The notes below the pieces were generated by a model that worked only from the letters and a program-made list of their open reading frames with translations, made no database searches and was not told the DNA's origin. A DNA stretch of 64,000 nt from Selaginella moellendorffii (Eukaryota > Streptophyta > Lycopodiopsida > Selaginellales > Selaginellaceae): contig NW_003314337.1 of the NCBI RefSeq assembly GCF_000143415.4, positions 737,746-801,745 on the forward strand. The letters run 5' to 3'. Position numbers and translations under genes: made by a program. Positions 19,837-31,835 of the stretch are shown piece by piece. Position 1 is the stretch's first letter. Every line of letters begins with the position of its first letter.

Positions 19837-22155
19837 ATGAGAATTTGTGTTGAGGTGAACCTATGTGAAGTAATAGGTAGGAGGAAGTTGGTTGAGTCTT
19901 AAAAGTTTGCATTCCTAAATTGAGAGTCATTCTTTCTCTAGGATGAAAAAATTTCCACAAATTTTCTTAGACTTTTCCAAAAGTTGATCTATTGATCACT
20001 TTGCTCGGAAACCATTCCGTTTTCATAAGCCAGTACAAACTAATGAAAGGGTTGGAGTTGGCTTCGGTTGGTTTAAACCCTAGTAGGTAAGTTGTATGAT
20101 GCAACCCGAAAGGGATGTTGACTTTTAGGGCTAAAGCAATTGAGTTGAATAGAGTTTGGAGTTAGCGTAGAAAAGTGGCCGTTGCACTTTTCTAAGAAAG
20201 GTGACCCTTGTGCTTTTCTTCTATAGCGTTCTGCTTGGTAGGTTGCACTTTGCATTTTATTAGACTCTATGAGAGTAGTGAACCCTCACTTATCTTGACT
20301 TAGTCTTGGTAACCCTGCGCTTTGGCTGAGGATGGTGATGTTGAGATGTTGGTACCTGTATTATAGTTTTGTCTATGAGGAGGTTGTGTACCAATATGAG
20401 TCCATCTCATAGTCTTCACTTTAGTTTCAACTAAGTGTTGATCATGCTTAACTAGCCTCTTCAAGGCATGCTTAGAGCTAATGGCTAAATGCATTAGTGA
20501 GCTTATTGCGGTTGAGTTGGATTCACGTGGTCATTTAGTTTATGCTTATCTATGAATCTTTATCTCATGCTTGGGATATTATGTTCATGTTAGCCAAGCA
20601 TATAACTCAATGGCACGAGTTTGGTGTTTGGTTCTTGTGAAAGCAAGTTGAAGAGTGATTGTTAGTTGTTTTGCGACTAGTGATTTCTTGTAGACTTCGT
20701 CAAGGATTGTTAACACTTGCTTCACTTGATGAAGATTTAGCAATGATGGGTTTGCTTTACCGGATGGTGTTTTAGAGGAACGTGTTGTTAAACTTACATG
20801 GGTTTTCCATGTTAGTGTGTTAACTCTACCTTTGTCAATATCATTTGGTTGTATTTAGTTCGTAGTGTTGAATTTCATTGAGTCTTGGATGTGGTGAATC
20901 ACTCCTTGATGTAGTGTTATCTGTAGCTGAGTATTGTTGAAGGATTAATCTTGGATACTGACTAAAGTATCTTTAACTTTGGTTAGCTTAGTTGCTAAAA
21001 AGCTTTGAGTGGTGATTCACTTTTGCTTTCTTCTAGCTTTGTTATGTTGCTGATGGTATTGAAGTGATGCCTTGTCATTGACATTATTGATGTTGAGATT
21101 TAAGTGAAATGAGATCTCTCTGTAAGATTAATATTGAGTTTCATTAGTCTCGATGCCAATAGTGTTGATACTTGGGCTGTAACTTTGTGTTGTTAACATT
21201 CGTGCATTTGCTAGTTAGCAATTATATTAATATTTAAATGAATTGAGTGGCAAGTTAAGTTAATTGTGTTCTAGACGAGATTGTTTAGTAGGGGTTGAGG
21301 TTTAAGCTTTTCCTTGAAAAGTGATTCAATCATGGACTATGCTACCTTTACGAGATGAACAGTTAGTGATTAATATTGGAATGTTTGAATCTTTATTGGA
21401 TTTGAGTTGGGATATATCAATCATTGATAATTTTTCTTGTGCTCGTTATGAAATGAATTACGTTTTGCTATAGATAGATTTATAGAGGATCAATTAAATG
21501 ATCACTTGTTGAGCATAACTTTATTGTGCTTAGCTTTTGGATTGATGCAGACATGCTCTCCATTAGCTTTGTATTATGAAGTTTAGCTTATAAATGTGTT
21601 GAGAAGGATATTATAGGTTGTACCATGATTTCTTCTTTAGCATTGAAGTTAGTTCATGCAAAACTTGTGATTATTCTTAGGCAAAACTTGGCTATAGACT
21701 TTTTAAAGCTTTTGGTTCTTTGAGTTTTATGCTCATTGTTTTATGTGTTAGAAGTTGTTGGGGAAGGCATTTTAGCTTACTAGCTTCAATGTTGAAGTTG
21801 GCTTTTGCATCTAACAATCATTGGTGATGATTAACTATTATTTAGAGTAATTAATCATCCTTGTTGAAGGTTTTGTTTGATTGTTGTTGATATAGAATGA
21901 TTTGCTATTCTTCGAGATTGTGGATTCCTTTTTTGACAATGATTATGCATCTCTCTATTGATGGGATGATTTATAGTCTTTAATGATAATTAATTGTTCT
22001 CTTTGATGGCTTTTGGCTTTTCACAATACCATATTCTTTGTGGTTTGCTCTGATCAAGTCATTGTGATTATTATAATGTGATAGTGAGCAATGTGTTTAC
22101 GAAGTTAATTGGTTAAGCAATGATCAACCCTAAAGTGGTTGATGGTAAAGCTAGT
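19837..22155 (+). mobile_element. A0: family-A interior, right part
   Basis: Picks up the family-A sequence exactly where it stopped at 4115 and follows A1 from about 53170 to 55390, then jumps back to sequence like A1 52570-52680 before being cut by the B0 LTR at 22156. No coding frame. Together with 2150-4115, the order runs through the same module more than once. Confidence 0.7.
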
Positions 22156-23391
22156 TGTGAGACACAAAATCCCTAGGCCCCAAAGTGGAGCCAAAAGGGT
22201 GCCATGTGGTAATGGCTGAAGCGAAAGCCAAACAAGCGTAACACGTTTGGATTAAAAGCTCCGACTTAAAAGGTCAAGAGCGGGAGTGGAACTCCCAACG
22301 AAGTGCTCGAGGAACAAGCACGAAGAAAGCAATAAGTGAGTCCTTAGAAAAGGGACCCAAGATGGACCTAAGATGGAGTCCGAGATGAAGTCCGAGATGG
22401 ACCCGAGATGGAGTCCGAGATGGACCCAAGATGGATCCGAGATGGACCCAAGATGAAGTCTAAGATGGACCCGGTTTAGATGGAGTCCGAGATGGACCCG
22501 AAATAGAGTCTGAGATGGAGTCCGAAATGGACCCGAGATGGAGTTCAAGATGGACCCGAGATGGAGTCTGAGATGGAGTCCAAGATGGACCCGAGATGGA
22601 GTTCGAGATGGACCCCAGCGGGCTCTAGTTCCCCTGGGAGATTGAATGGTCGATGCTCCCAGTCCAAGTGTGGGTGGCACTATCTACTTGGATACCTGGT
22701 GTGGCTCAACGGAACCTCACTCTAAGACCATGGCTAGAGCACCCAAAGGTGATAGGTGGGAAGAGTACCCAGGAGGCTTGTGTAAGGCCACAGTGTTCCA
22801 AAATGTTGTCCCAAAGTCCCAAAATGTAGAAAGGAAGAGGAGCAATCCTCTGGTGTGGTGACCAAGGATGCGGTCCTGTGGTGAGGAAGTCCCAAAGGAT
22901 AGTGGGATTTAGTGATCAAGCTTGTGGGCCTTGTCCCAACGGCAATGTTGGCAAACACGGCTATGGACAGAAAAGGGACTTGGTGAGGACTGTAAAAGGG
23001 ATATTGGGGAAGGTTGTTCCCCATGTCTGCGGGCATCCTAAGGATGCTAAAAAGTGGATCTGGGATTACCACTCATGGACGGATGACCCAGTCTTTGAGA
23101 AATGGGATTGTGATGCTGGTGGTGTTAGACCACAGGTATGACCAAGGTGAATGGGCATGGCCTTAGCATAATGGGCTGGTATGTCGGTGGTACCTTGAGG
23201 TGTCGATCATGGGATCGAACATGTGGAGCACTTGGACCAAGTGCAAAAGTTGAGTGGCATGAATGCCATCCTCAGGACTGGCAAGCCCTAAGTCCTAAAT
23301 TGGATTTATGGAGGTTATGAAGGAGACTCCTCCAAATGGTCGGAGGTGTGGTTAAGTGACTAAAGTACAATGGAAAAATTAGTCACTTAGA
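22156..23391 (+). repeat. B0: family-B LTR (5' LTR of a truncated copy)
   Basis: 1,236 bp. Begins TGTGAGACACAAA as the other B LTRs and ends ...CACTTAGA (consensus TTACA). A shortened hexamer array is at 22356-22614. It is followed after 3 bp by a tRNA-iMet primer site, so this is a 5' LTR. The body of the element is lost after about 23535, where the sequence switches to inverted family A. Confidence 0.75.
22356..22614 (+). repeat. Tandem array in B0 LTR
   Basis: Mixture of 12-mers (GAGTCCGAGATG) and 11-mers (GACCCGAGATG), shorter than the arrays in the other B LTRs and lacking the GAGACC section. Confidence 0.85.
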
Positions 23392-23394
23392 ATT

Positions 23395-23405
23395 TGGTAT
23401 CAGAG
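23395..23405 (+). promoter_or_regulatory. B0 primer-binding site (tRNA-iMet type)
   Basis: TGGTATCAGAG, complementary to the 3' end of plant initiator methionine tRNA, 3 bp after the LTR. The following 130 bases match the B1 interior start. Confidence 0.8.
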
Positions 23406-23539
23406 TTGTTCCTTAATCTGACTCTTATTGGTGGCCAAATATATCATCACTTGTGTTGGAATTGGAAAGTCCTGAGTATGGACCTATCTTCAAGGAGTAG
23501 CATGTCGAGAGGACATGGCTCCCCACTCTAGTTCAACAA

Positions 23540-25110
23540 TCCTCCATGAATCCATCTATAGCAACACATAATTTACTTCATAACAAGCACAAGAAGAATC
23601 ATCAATGATTGATATATTCCAACTCAAACCCAATAAGGATTCAAACATTCCAATATTGATCACTAACTCTTCCACTTGTAAAGTTAGTATAGTCCACTAC
23701 TGAATCACTTTTCAAGGAAAAGCCAAAGCTCAACCCTTACTAAATAATCTCATTTAAAATGCAACTAACTCAAATCTGCCACTCAGCTCATTTGAACGCT
23801 AACATAGTTGCTAACTAGCAAATACACGAATGCCAATAACATAAAGCTATAGCCAAATCATCAACACTATCATCATCGAGACTAATAAAACTCGACATCA
23901 ATCTTTTGAAGAGACCTCTCATTTCACTTAAAACTCAACATCAACAATATCAATGACAAGGCATCACTTCAATGCCATCAACACCATAACAAAGCTAGAA
24001 GTAAGCACAAGTCAATCACCACTCAAAACTCCCTAGCAATTAAGCTAACCAAGGTCGAAGATAATTTACTTAGTATCCGAGACCAATCCTTCAGTAAAAC
24101 TTAGTTACAGATAACACTTCCTCAAGGAGTGAATCACCACATCCAAGACTCCATGAAATCCAATACTACAAACTAAACGTATCCAAATGATATCGATAGG
24201 AGTCCACATGCCAACATGGAAAACCTATATAAGTTTAACGACACAATCCTCTGCAACACCATCCGGTAAAGTAAATCCATCACTGATAAATCTTCATCAA
24301 GTGAAGCAAGTGTCAATAGTCCTTGACAAAGTCTACAAGTAATCATTAGTTTGCAAAGCAACTAATAATCACTTTTCAACTTGCCTTCACAAAACCCAAA
24401 CACTAAACTCATGCCATTGAGTTATATATACTTGTCCAACATGAACATAATATCCCAAGCATGAGATAAAGGTTCATGGACAAGCATAAACTAAATGACC
24501 ACTCGATTCCAACTCAACCGCAATAAACTCACTAATGCATTTAACCAACAGCTCTGAACATGTCTTGAAGAGGCTAGCTATGCATGATCAACACTCAGTC
24601 AAAACTAAAGTGAAGACCATGAGATGAACTCATATTGGTACACAACCTCCTTATAGACAAAGCTATAGTATAGGTATCAACATTTCAACTATAAACAACT
24701 AAGTTGGACATCACTATCCTCAGCCAAGGTGCAAAGCTTCAAGATCAGTGAAAGCTTACTACTCTCATAGAGTCTAACAAAATGCAAAGTGCAACATGCC
24801 ACCAAGCATAACGCTACAGAAAAAAAGCACAAGGGTTACCCTTCTTAAAAAAGTGCAACAACCATTTTTCTACACCAACTCCAGACTCTATCCAACTCAA
24901 TTGCCTTAGCCCCAAAAGCTAGCATCCCTTTCTGGTTGCATTATACAAACTGCCTACTAAAGTGTAAGCTAACTAAAGTCAACTTTAACCACCTTCACTA
25001 GTTTGTATTGGCTTACGAAAACGGAATGGTTTTCGGGCAAAGTGATCAACAAATCAGCCATTGGAAAAGTCTAAAAAAATTTGTGGAAAAAATTTCCATC
25101 TTAGAGAAAG
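23540..25110 (-). mobile_element. Inverted fragment of family-A interior
   Basis: Reverse complement of sequence like A1 about 53270-54850. It begins inside B0 and ends at about 25110, after which family A is again in plus orientation. No coding frame. The inversion breakpoints lie within repeats. Confidence 0.7.
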
Positions 25111-25119
25111 AGACCTAAC

Positions 25120-26533
25120 GTTTAGTCTGTAGTGTTGCTTAGACAACAGAACAAAATGCATTTGGGTTTGAACATCTATTGGGTTTGAGATATCAATAGG
25201 ATGTTACTGGCACTTGTTTAGAAAACTCTGGTTCTTTGGTATTATTGACTGGGATTTATTCAGATTGGCTAAGTGCAATAGTTGGCATGAATGAATGTTT
25301 ATTAGTCTTATTTTATTCATTCTATTCTGTCGATTGTTGCTTGAGTTCATTTTGACAGGTTGGGATGTTATTTCCTTTGAGTGATACATTTGCAAGCATT
25401 GTGCTTGTTAGTCAATGATACTTTGTGTTCTTTGAGTTATCTTTCGTAAATTGTTTGGCATTCTATCTGCAATATTTGATAATTAAGTTTTATCATTGAG
25501 TTTTTTTGATGATACGTTGACTATTGAATTTTGTTGGATAGTGAATCCTATCTTTTCCAATCATGCTAATCTTGGTGGTTCCTGTACTATAATACTGGTT
25601 TATCGGATACCATCTATTGATCTTTGATTTTGGGCCAGTATAGGTAGATTGGCTTTAGCACTTTATGTGCATGGTGAAATCTTTAGTTATGGGGTAGCTA
25701 CTGTTGACTGGTCACATCACCTGCCTCTCTGTCGATATTCCTTTTGTCATTTGAAAAGGGCGTGACTGTGTAAACAACTCTAACTACCTATTTACAGTAC
25801 TCTATTTAAACCTTACCGACAAGTTTGGTTTCTTTGCTCAGGAGGTTTGGAACCTCTGGCTTTTCTCTCTATATCCCTATGGGTAGGGGCGTATCACACT
25901 TTTGTAAGCTGGATGACACCCAGAGTAGCAAGGGTGGCTAACTCCGTTGGTCATTTCCTTATTGACAACGGTCGGAAGGTGTCTGAGCTAGTAGTGCATC
26001 CACGTTAGATAAAGAGGTTGTCTTCTAACTCATTTAAGTTAGTGCATTTCTCACATAGTGCGATCACCGTGAACTTTTTCTGGAGTTGTTACCTTGCCAG
26101 TGGTCTAGAATCGAGTATGCATCAACGAGGACGTTGATCTTCCCTAGGGGGGGAGAGTGTCGCGAATGTGACTTCAGGTATCGAAAGTTACCTATCGGCT
26201 AGTCCTTTCGGATATTCTTTCCTTATTGCCATGACGGCAGGAGGTCGGTATTGCTGGACTAATTATCAGTCTCCATCTAAACTAGTTGAGAAACTGGTCT
26301 TCGCGTGTGCACTTGACCAAATGAGTATAAGGACAGAATTCCTAAGTGCTATTAGTCAAGCATACTTGACTTGGTTAGAGAAACTCATTCGTTCGCTTGC
26401 ACTTATTAGTGTTAGGAACCCCCATGATATTAAGCTTAGTCCCTCAATATCGCTAAATGATAACTTACCGTGTTTGCCAAACACCCTCGCTATCATACCC
26501 TTTGTGTTAGTCTCATTTCAGTCCTAAATGCTA
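25120..26533 (+). mobile_element. Family-A 3' end: interior, polypurine tract and truncated LTR
   Basis: Interior matching A1 about 55420-56480, then the purine tract AGGGGGGGAGAG and the LTR start TGTCGCGAATGTGAC at 26158. Only about 376 bp of LTR remain. The 119-codon open frame that starts at 26168 lies wholly in the LTR and is not treated as a gene. Confidence 0.75.
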
Positions 26534-29500
26534 AATGAAGACAAATATAACAAAAACTACTATACAAAAAACAAGACTAGCGATACAACCAAAACAACTA
26601 CAAACTACAGAATATCACTTAGATATATAAAATGAATTAGCTCTCACCACTAAAAATCAAGAATTCAAACTTCATGTAAATATTAATGAAGACATTGAAG
26701 AATTAAATCTAGGGGTTCTCTCAAATCCACAAAACGTCTTAATAGCTACACAACTCAACAAACCTTTTAGATTTGATGCTACTATACTCCTTACTAAATA
26801 TAAAGATATCTTTGCTTGGTCATATAAAGACCTCAAAGGTATACCACCTAATTTATATACACATCGGATCGAATTACTTCTAGGCATTTGACACATTAAA
26901 CAAATTGCTTACCGGATGAATCCCACATTCACTAAAAAAGTAAAAGCTGAAATCAACAAACTCTTTGAAGAAATATTTATATATCCAACACAAATGCCCA
27001 ATGGCTGTCACCTTTAGTCATTGTACCCAAGAAAAATGGGAAATTATGCATCTGTGTGAACTACAAGAAGTTAAATGATGCCACTACAAAAGATGCCTTT
27101 CCCATCCCATTTTCAAATAAAATACTCAATGCCGTAGCAAGTTATTAGATGTACTCATTTCTTGACGGTTTTTCAAGCTACAATGAAGTACACATAGCTG
27201 TCGAAGATCAACATAAAACAGCTTTCATAAGTCCTTGGGGAGCATATGCATACATGCGAATGCCATTTGGATTAACCAATGCCCCATTTACTTTTCAACG
27301 GATCATTACTGATACTTTCCAAGATTATCTCACAGATTTCATGCAAGCCTTTATGGATGACTTTTGTGTCTTTGGACCTAAAAACAAACACCTTGAATAT
27401 CTTAAGAAATATTTTATCAAATGCAAATAAAACTAAGTTGCTTTTAATCCTGAAAAATGTACTTTCTTTGTTAAATCAGGAATACTACTTGGCCACATGT
27501 TTCCACTCAAGGCATTCAAATCAATAAAGCTAAAACCGATGTCATTATGAAAATGCAACCACTTCATGATCTCAAAAGTTTGCGAAGTTTTCTGGGCAAG
27601 ATGGGTCACCATAGAAGATTTATTAAGGATTATGCCAAAGTTGCTAAACCCTTAACTGATTTACTCAAGAAAGACAAGTTCTATCACTAGACTCAAGAAT
27701 GTCAGCAAGCATTCTTGTTACTCAAAGATCAACTTATACAAGCACCAATTCTTGTCCAAACAATCTAGACTCAAGAATTTCTCATACAAGTTGATGCCTC
27801 TGACTATGTGCTAGGAGCAATTCTTTGCTAAAGAAAAGACGATCATTATGATCACCCCATATATTATGCAAGTCAACGACTTTCTCCACCAGAAATGAAT
27901 TATACAACTACAAAGAAAGAAGCCTTAAGCATGATACAAATTCTGACACTATTTACTTTCCAACAAAGTCAAAATATGTTGATCATCAAGCATTGATTCA
28001 TCTACTCAACAAACCCATCTTTAACATATGAATAGCAAGATGGTTTTTGTTATTACAAGAATTAAATTTTGAAATAGTTCACAAACTTGGCAAATAACAT
28101 GAACAAGCTGATCATCTTAACAGAATTACAACCAGGGAAAATATACAAGACCCCAACAATAACTTACCTAATTCACCTCTTTTTAAGATTACCACCCACG
28201 ATACACTGTTGTTTTGTTGTTTTGTTGGGATGTTATTTCCTTTGAGTGATACATTTGCAAGCATTGTGCTTGTTAGTCAATGATACTTTGTGTTCTTTGA
28301 GTTATCTTTCGTAAATTGTTTGGCATTCTATCTGCAATATTTGATAATTAAGTTTTATCATTGAGTTTTTTTGATGATACGTTGACTATTGAATTTTGTT
28401 GGATAGTGAATCCTATCTTTTCCAATCATGCTAATCTTGGTGGTTCCTGTACTATAATACTGGTTTATCGGATACCATCTATTGATCTTTGATTTTGGGC
28501 CAGTATAGGTAGATTGGCTTTAGCACTTTATGTGCATGGTGAAATCTTTAGTTATGGGGTAGCTACTGTTGACTGGTCACATCACCTGCCTCTCTGTCGA
28601 TATTCCTTTTGTCATTTGAAAAGGGCGTGACTGTGTAAACAACTCTAACTACCTATTTACAGTACTCTATTTAAACCTTACCGACAAGTTTGGTTTCTTT
28701 GCTCAGGAGGTTTGGAACCTCTGGCTTTTCTCTCTATATCCCTATGGGTAGGGGCGTATCACACTTTTGTAAGCTGGATGACACCCAGAGTAGCAAGGGT
28801 GGCTAACTCCGTTGGTCATTTCCTTATTGACAACGGTCGGAAGGTGTCTGAGCTAGTAGTGCATCCACGTTAGATAAAGAGGTTGTCTTCTAACTCATTT
28901 AAGTTAGTGCATTTCTCACATAGTGTGATCACCGTGAACTTTTTCTGGAGTTGTTACCTTGCCAGTGGTCTAGAATCGAGTATGCATCAACGAGGACGTT
29001 GATCTTCCCTAGGGGGGGAGAGTGTCGCGAATGTGACTTCAGGTATCGAAAGTTACCTATCGGCTAGTCCTTTCGGATATTCTTTCCTTATTGCCATGAC
29101 GGCAGGAGGTCGGTATTGCTGGACTAATTATCAGTCTCCATCTAAACTAGTTGAGAAACTGGTCTTCGCGTGTGCACTTGACCAAATGAGTATAAGGACA
29201 GAATTCCTAAGTGCTATTAGTCAAACATACTTGACTTGGTTAGAGAAACTCATTCGTTCGCTTGCACTTATTAGTGTTAGGAACCCCCATGATATTAAGC
29301 TTAGTCCCTCAATATCGCTAAATGATAACTTACCGTGTTTGCCAAACACCCTCACTATCATACCCTTTGTGTTAGTCTCATTTCAGTCCTAAATGCTAAA
29401 TGAAGACAAATATAACAAAAACTACTATACAAAAAACAAGACTAGCGATACAACCAAAACAACTACAAACTACAAAATATCATTTAGATATATAAAATGA

Positions 29501-29603
29501 ATTAGCTCTCACCACTAAAAATCAAGAATTCAAACTTCATGTAAATATTAATGAAGACATTGAAGAATTAAATCTAGGGGTTCTCTCAAATCCACAAGAC
29601 GTC
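25365..29603 (+). repeat. 2,865-bp tandem duplication (second copy partial)
   Basis: 25365-26738 recurs at 28230-29603 with an offset of 2,865 bp and very few differences. The second copy covers the family-A end, the LTR stub (29023 on) and the first bases of the pol relic, then breaks at 29603. Both the junction near 28225 and the break at 29603 lie beside TTGTTGTTTTGTT-like sequence. Confidence 0.8.
26640..28200 (+). pseudogene. Decayed Athila/Tat-like gypsy pol
   Basis: Translations in the plus strand give, across many stops: the protease-RT linker (KYKDIFAWSYKDLKGIPP, YRMNP), RT ([38 protein letters not shown] with M in the YxDD box), RT thumb/connection (LRSFLGKMGHHRRFIKDYAK) and RNase H (QVDASDYVLGAILC, NYTTTKKEAL). 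The FMDDF form is typical of the Athila/Tat branch. No LTRs of its own were found. Badly degraded, with no chance of function. Confidence 0.75.
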
Positions 29604-30184
29604 ACCAGCTTTGTTGTTTTGTTTTGACAGCAGTGACGATCACCAGCTGAGGTCACCAGCTTCAATAGATGGTGGAATTAAGGTTTGCCATTGGGGGCAT
29701 ACTCTGAGTTGAAGCACTCCCACCGTACCCACCGACTGCATGGGAGGATGCTGACCTCCCAAGTAGGTGGGTTTTGCCCCCATTGGGGGCATATACTGGG
29801 GACACGAGAAGTGTACATCCCACCGACTACATAGGAGGATGCCAACCTCCTAAGTCGGTGGGACGGAAATCATTCCTGAGTCACTGCTGACTGAAGGAGT
29901 TGGTGATATCAATTCCAGTCGGTGGGAGGAGAAGGTGAGGCTGAAAAAGATTAAGGGATCTGAGAGGGAGGAAAGGCTGAGTGTGGGCTGATGGAGGTTT
30001 GAGGATATGAGGCTGACAGTGCTTCATGGATCTGACTCATAAATTTGTAAGTTGAAGGACGCGAGGCACGGCCTTGACATATCTTCTGCTGGAGGGGCGG
30101 CGACCATGAGGCGGAATGCAGAGGAAGTCCATGATGCTGATCTCACCTCTTGCGCTTCAAACAAGCTCCTCGCTCTGAACAACC
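29604..30184. other. Intergenic, with two strong hairpins
   Basis: No gene supported; a short open frame from 30052 has no features. Two related hairpins sit at 29728-29771 and 29818-29863 (separate entry). TGCCCCCATTGGGGGCA (29775-29791) is a third, perfect inverted repeat. Confidence 0.5.
29728..29863. repeat. Pair of related hairpin sequences
   Basis: Each has outer arms CCCACCGACT / AGTCGGTGGG (second one perfect over 11 bp: 29818-29828 with 29853-29863) and inner arms GGGAGG/CCTCCC or AGGAGG/CCTCCT. The two are direct copies about 90 bp apart, separated by the perfect inverted repeat at 29775-29791. The inner arms differ in both strands together (G-C to A-T), which keeps pairing. Confidence 0.7.
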
Positions 30185-30482
30185 GACATTTCACTGGACC
30201 TTATCTCAATGTTAAAAGAATGTTAAATGCAAAACTACATCAGAGTCAATATTTAAAAATATTATTCTATTAGAAATAAAATTATACTAGTTGAGTTTAC
30301 AATTACTATAAACTACTAAACTCCATAAAGTTTACCAAGAAAAGATAACATAGCAATATTTAATAATTGATATATTTGTATTTCTAGTAGAATAATATTT
30401 TAAAATATTGACTCCAATGTAGTATTACATTTAACATTCTTTTAATATTGGGGTTTCTTGAGATAGGGTCCAATGAAATGTC
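30185..30482. mobile_element. 298-bp foldback/MITE-like element
   Basis: Near-perfect inverted repeats of about 95-100 bp (30185-30280 against 30388-30482) with a short AT-rich centre. The outer ends read GACATTTCACTGGACC and its complement with one change. No coding capacity. It could be a MITE or a foldback element, or a small-RNA hairpin. I could not settle a target duplication at the ends. Confidence 0.65.
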
Positions 30483-30702
30483 AGATTTTTAAAAAACAAA
30501 TTTGTAAATGATGATTTTTAAATTGTAACGGATAGATTAACAAATTCTAAGAAAGGGAATACGGGACATTAATGGTGGGCAATCAGTAAGATGCCGTGCT
30601 GGAATGTGTGTTTTGCATTATTGCACGTTGCATCTTGCATGAAACATTAAACATTCACATTGCACGGAATAAACATTTCTGTTACATTAGTCCGAAATTC
30701 TT
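30483..30702. other. AT-rich spacer
   Basis: No feature seen beyond TTGCACGTTGCATCTTGCAT-like short repeats near 30620. Confidence 0.4.
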
Positions 30703-31032
30703 GTGGTTCTGGAAGAGGACATGGCCACGATCTGCCAAAGAATGTTGAGTAAGTATCTTAAAGAAGATGAAGATGGATTTGTTTTTGTTTTTGACAATGA
30801 TTTGCGCATGGAATTATCGGTTTCTTCGTCTAAGGATTATAAGTTGTTGCAAATGATAGAACGTGATGGAGTGGGATGGAAGGAGGAGATTTTGTCATCT
30901 GCTTTGCAATGGTCTGGAGAGGCAAATTTTACAAATTGGTTTCATCGCTGGGACCATTCTTTCGTCTTGTTTGCTCTGCCAGACGAAATTGATCGGTTGT
31001 CTTACTTGAGAAGCTGGTCAGATGCCACATAG
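30703..31032 (+). CDS. Unidentified exon-like frame
   Basis: A 110-codon open frame with ordinary, non-repetitive amino-acid use (ATG at 30721 within it: MATICQRMLSKYL). Acidic segment KEDEDGFVFVFDND, then WSGEANFTNWFHRWDHSFVLFALPDE. I do not recognise it. The frame stops where the sequence reads ATAGGGTGAGAAC, so it may be an exon read slightly too far into an intron (donor GTGAGA near 31034). It probably belongs with 31258-31704 and may be a host gene broken by element E3 and the gap. Confidence 0.4.
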   Translation: MVLEEDMATICQRMLSKYLKEDEDGFVFVFDNDLRMELSVSSSKDYKLLQMIERDGVGWKEEILSSALQWSGEANFTNWFHRWDHSFVLFALPDEIDRLSYLRSWSDAT

Positions 31033-31257
31033 GGTGAGAACTCATTTGTTGTTCCACCCTGAATCTGGTAAAAAGAAGTTTCACAGAATTGTAAAAGGGA
31101 TGTGATCTACGAACTGCCACCACTCACTGGACGCACAGGGAAGTACTTGGGAATGAATTATAAAGACAGCAGTCAGTATTGGTCACATGAGAGAACAACA
31201 CATTGACAGGTTGAAGCAAGGGTGAGCAAAAGTAGCTGAATTGGTCATTTGTAATGT

Positions 31258-31704
31258 GTGAATACGAGTTGTATGTTTTTAACAAGGAATATTGAGAAGA
31301 ATGAATTTCATTTCAGGGGCATTCTTCAAAAACCACCAGACAACCTACTAGCGTTGGTGGAAGGAATGGACTGCACATATTGTGAAAAACCGTCAATATT
31401 GCAAATGATGTGCGGTGCTAACAACTACTTTATTCTTCCCAACAATGATATATTGATGAAATTATTTGTGCACAAGGGACAGCATGTGCATTCAGTTCCG
31501 AAAATTAGAGTTTCTTCAGCAAGTAGAAAACGAGCTAGAGAGGTCCTTGAATCTGTGGTCAAGACAAGTCCAAGAGTCAACCAGAGAGTGCTTGAGTTTG
31601 AAGCAGCACTCAGACTCATACTTGTTTCCCTTTTCTCATTAACAGAACATGTAAAAGAGGTTGATTATGACAAATTCCTATTGCAGTTAAAACCACTTAC
31701 ATAA
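31258..31704 (+). CDS. Unidentified exon-like frame
   Basis: 148 codons. It has two close Cys pairs (MDCTYCEKPSILQMMC), a basic stretch (SSASRKRAREVLESVVK) and a leucine-rich helix-like end. No family recognised. Downstream, CTGCAG/GTATGTG (about 31712) is a good splice donor, just after the frame's stop, so the true exon may run in another phase. The 100-N gap begins 31 bases after this frame. Continuity with 30703-31032 is likely but unproven. Confidence 0.4.
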   Translation: MNTSCMFLTRNIEKNEFHFRGILQKPPDNLLALVEGMDCTYCEKPSILQMMCGANNYFILPNNDILMKLFVHKGQHVHSVPKIRVSSASRKRAREVLESVVKTSPRVNQRVLEFEAALRLILVSLFSLTEHVKEVDYDKFLLQLKPLT

Positions 31705-31735
31705 TACTGCAGGTATGTGTTTGTCTGGCATCATA

Positions 31736-31835
31736 NNNNNNNNNNNNNNNNNNNNNNNNNNNNNNNNNNNNNNNNNNNNNNNNNNNNNNNNNNNNNNNNN
31801 NNNNNNNNNNNNNNNNNNNNNNNNNNNNNNNNNNN
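31736..31835. other. Assembly gap (100 N)
   Basis: Exactly 100 N, the conventional size for a gap of unknown length. Translations crossing it are meaningless. Confidence 0.99.

Noticed and set aside
26168-26527. 119-codon frame repeated at 29033, and in shorter form at 50343 and 56341
   Set aside because: It lies within family-A LTRs, follows DNA identity among copies, and is broken in the A2 LTR (61878 on). Not a conserved gene.
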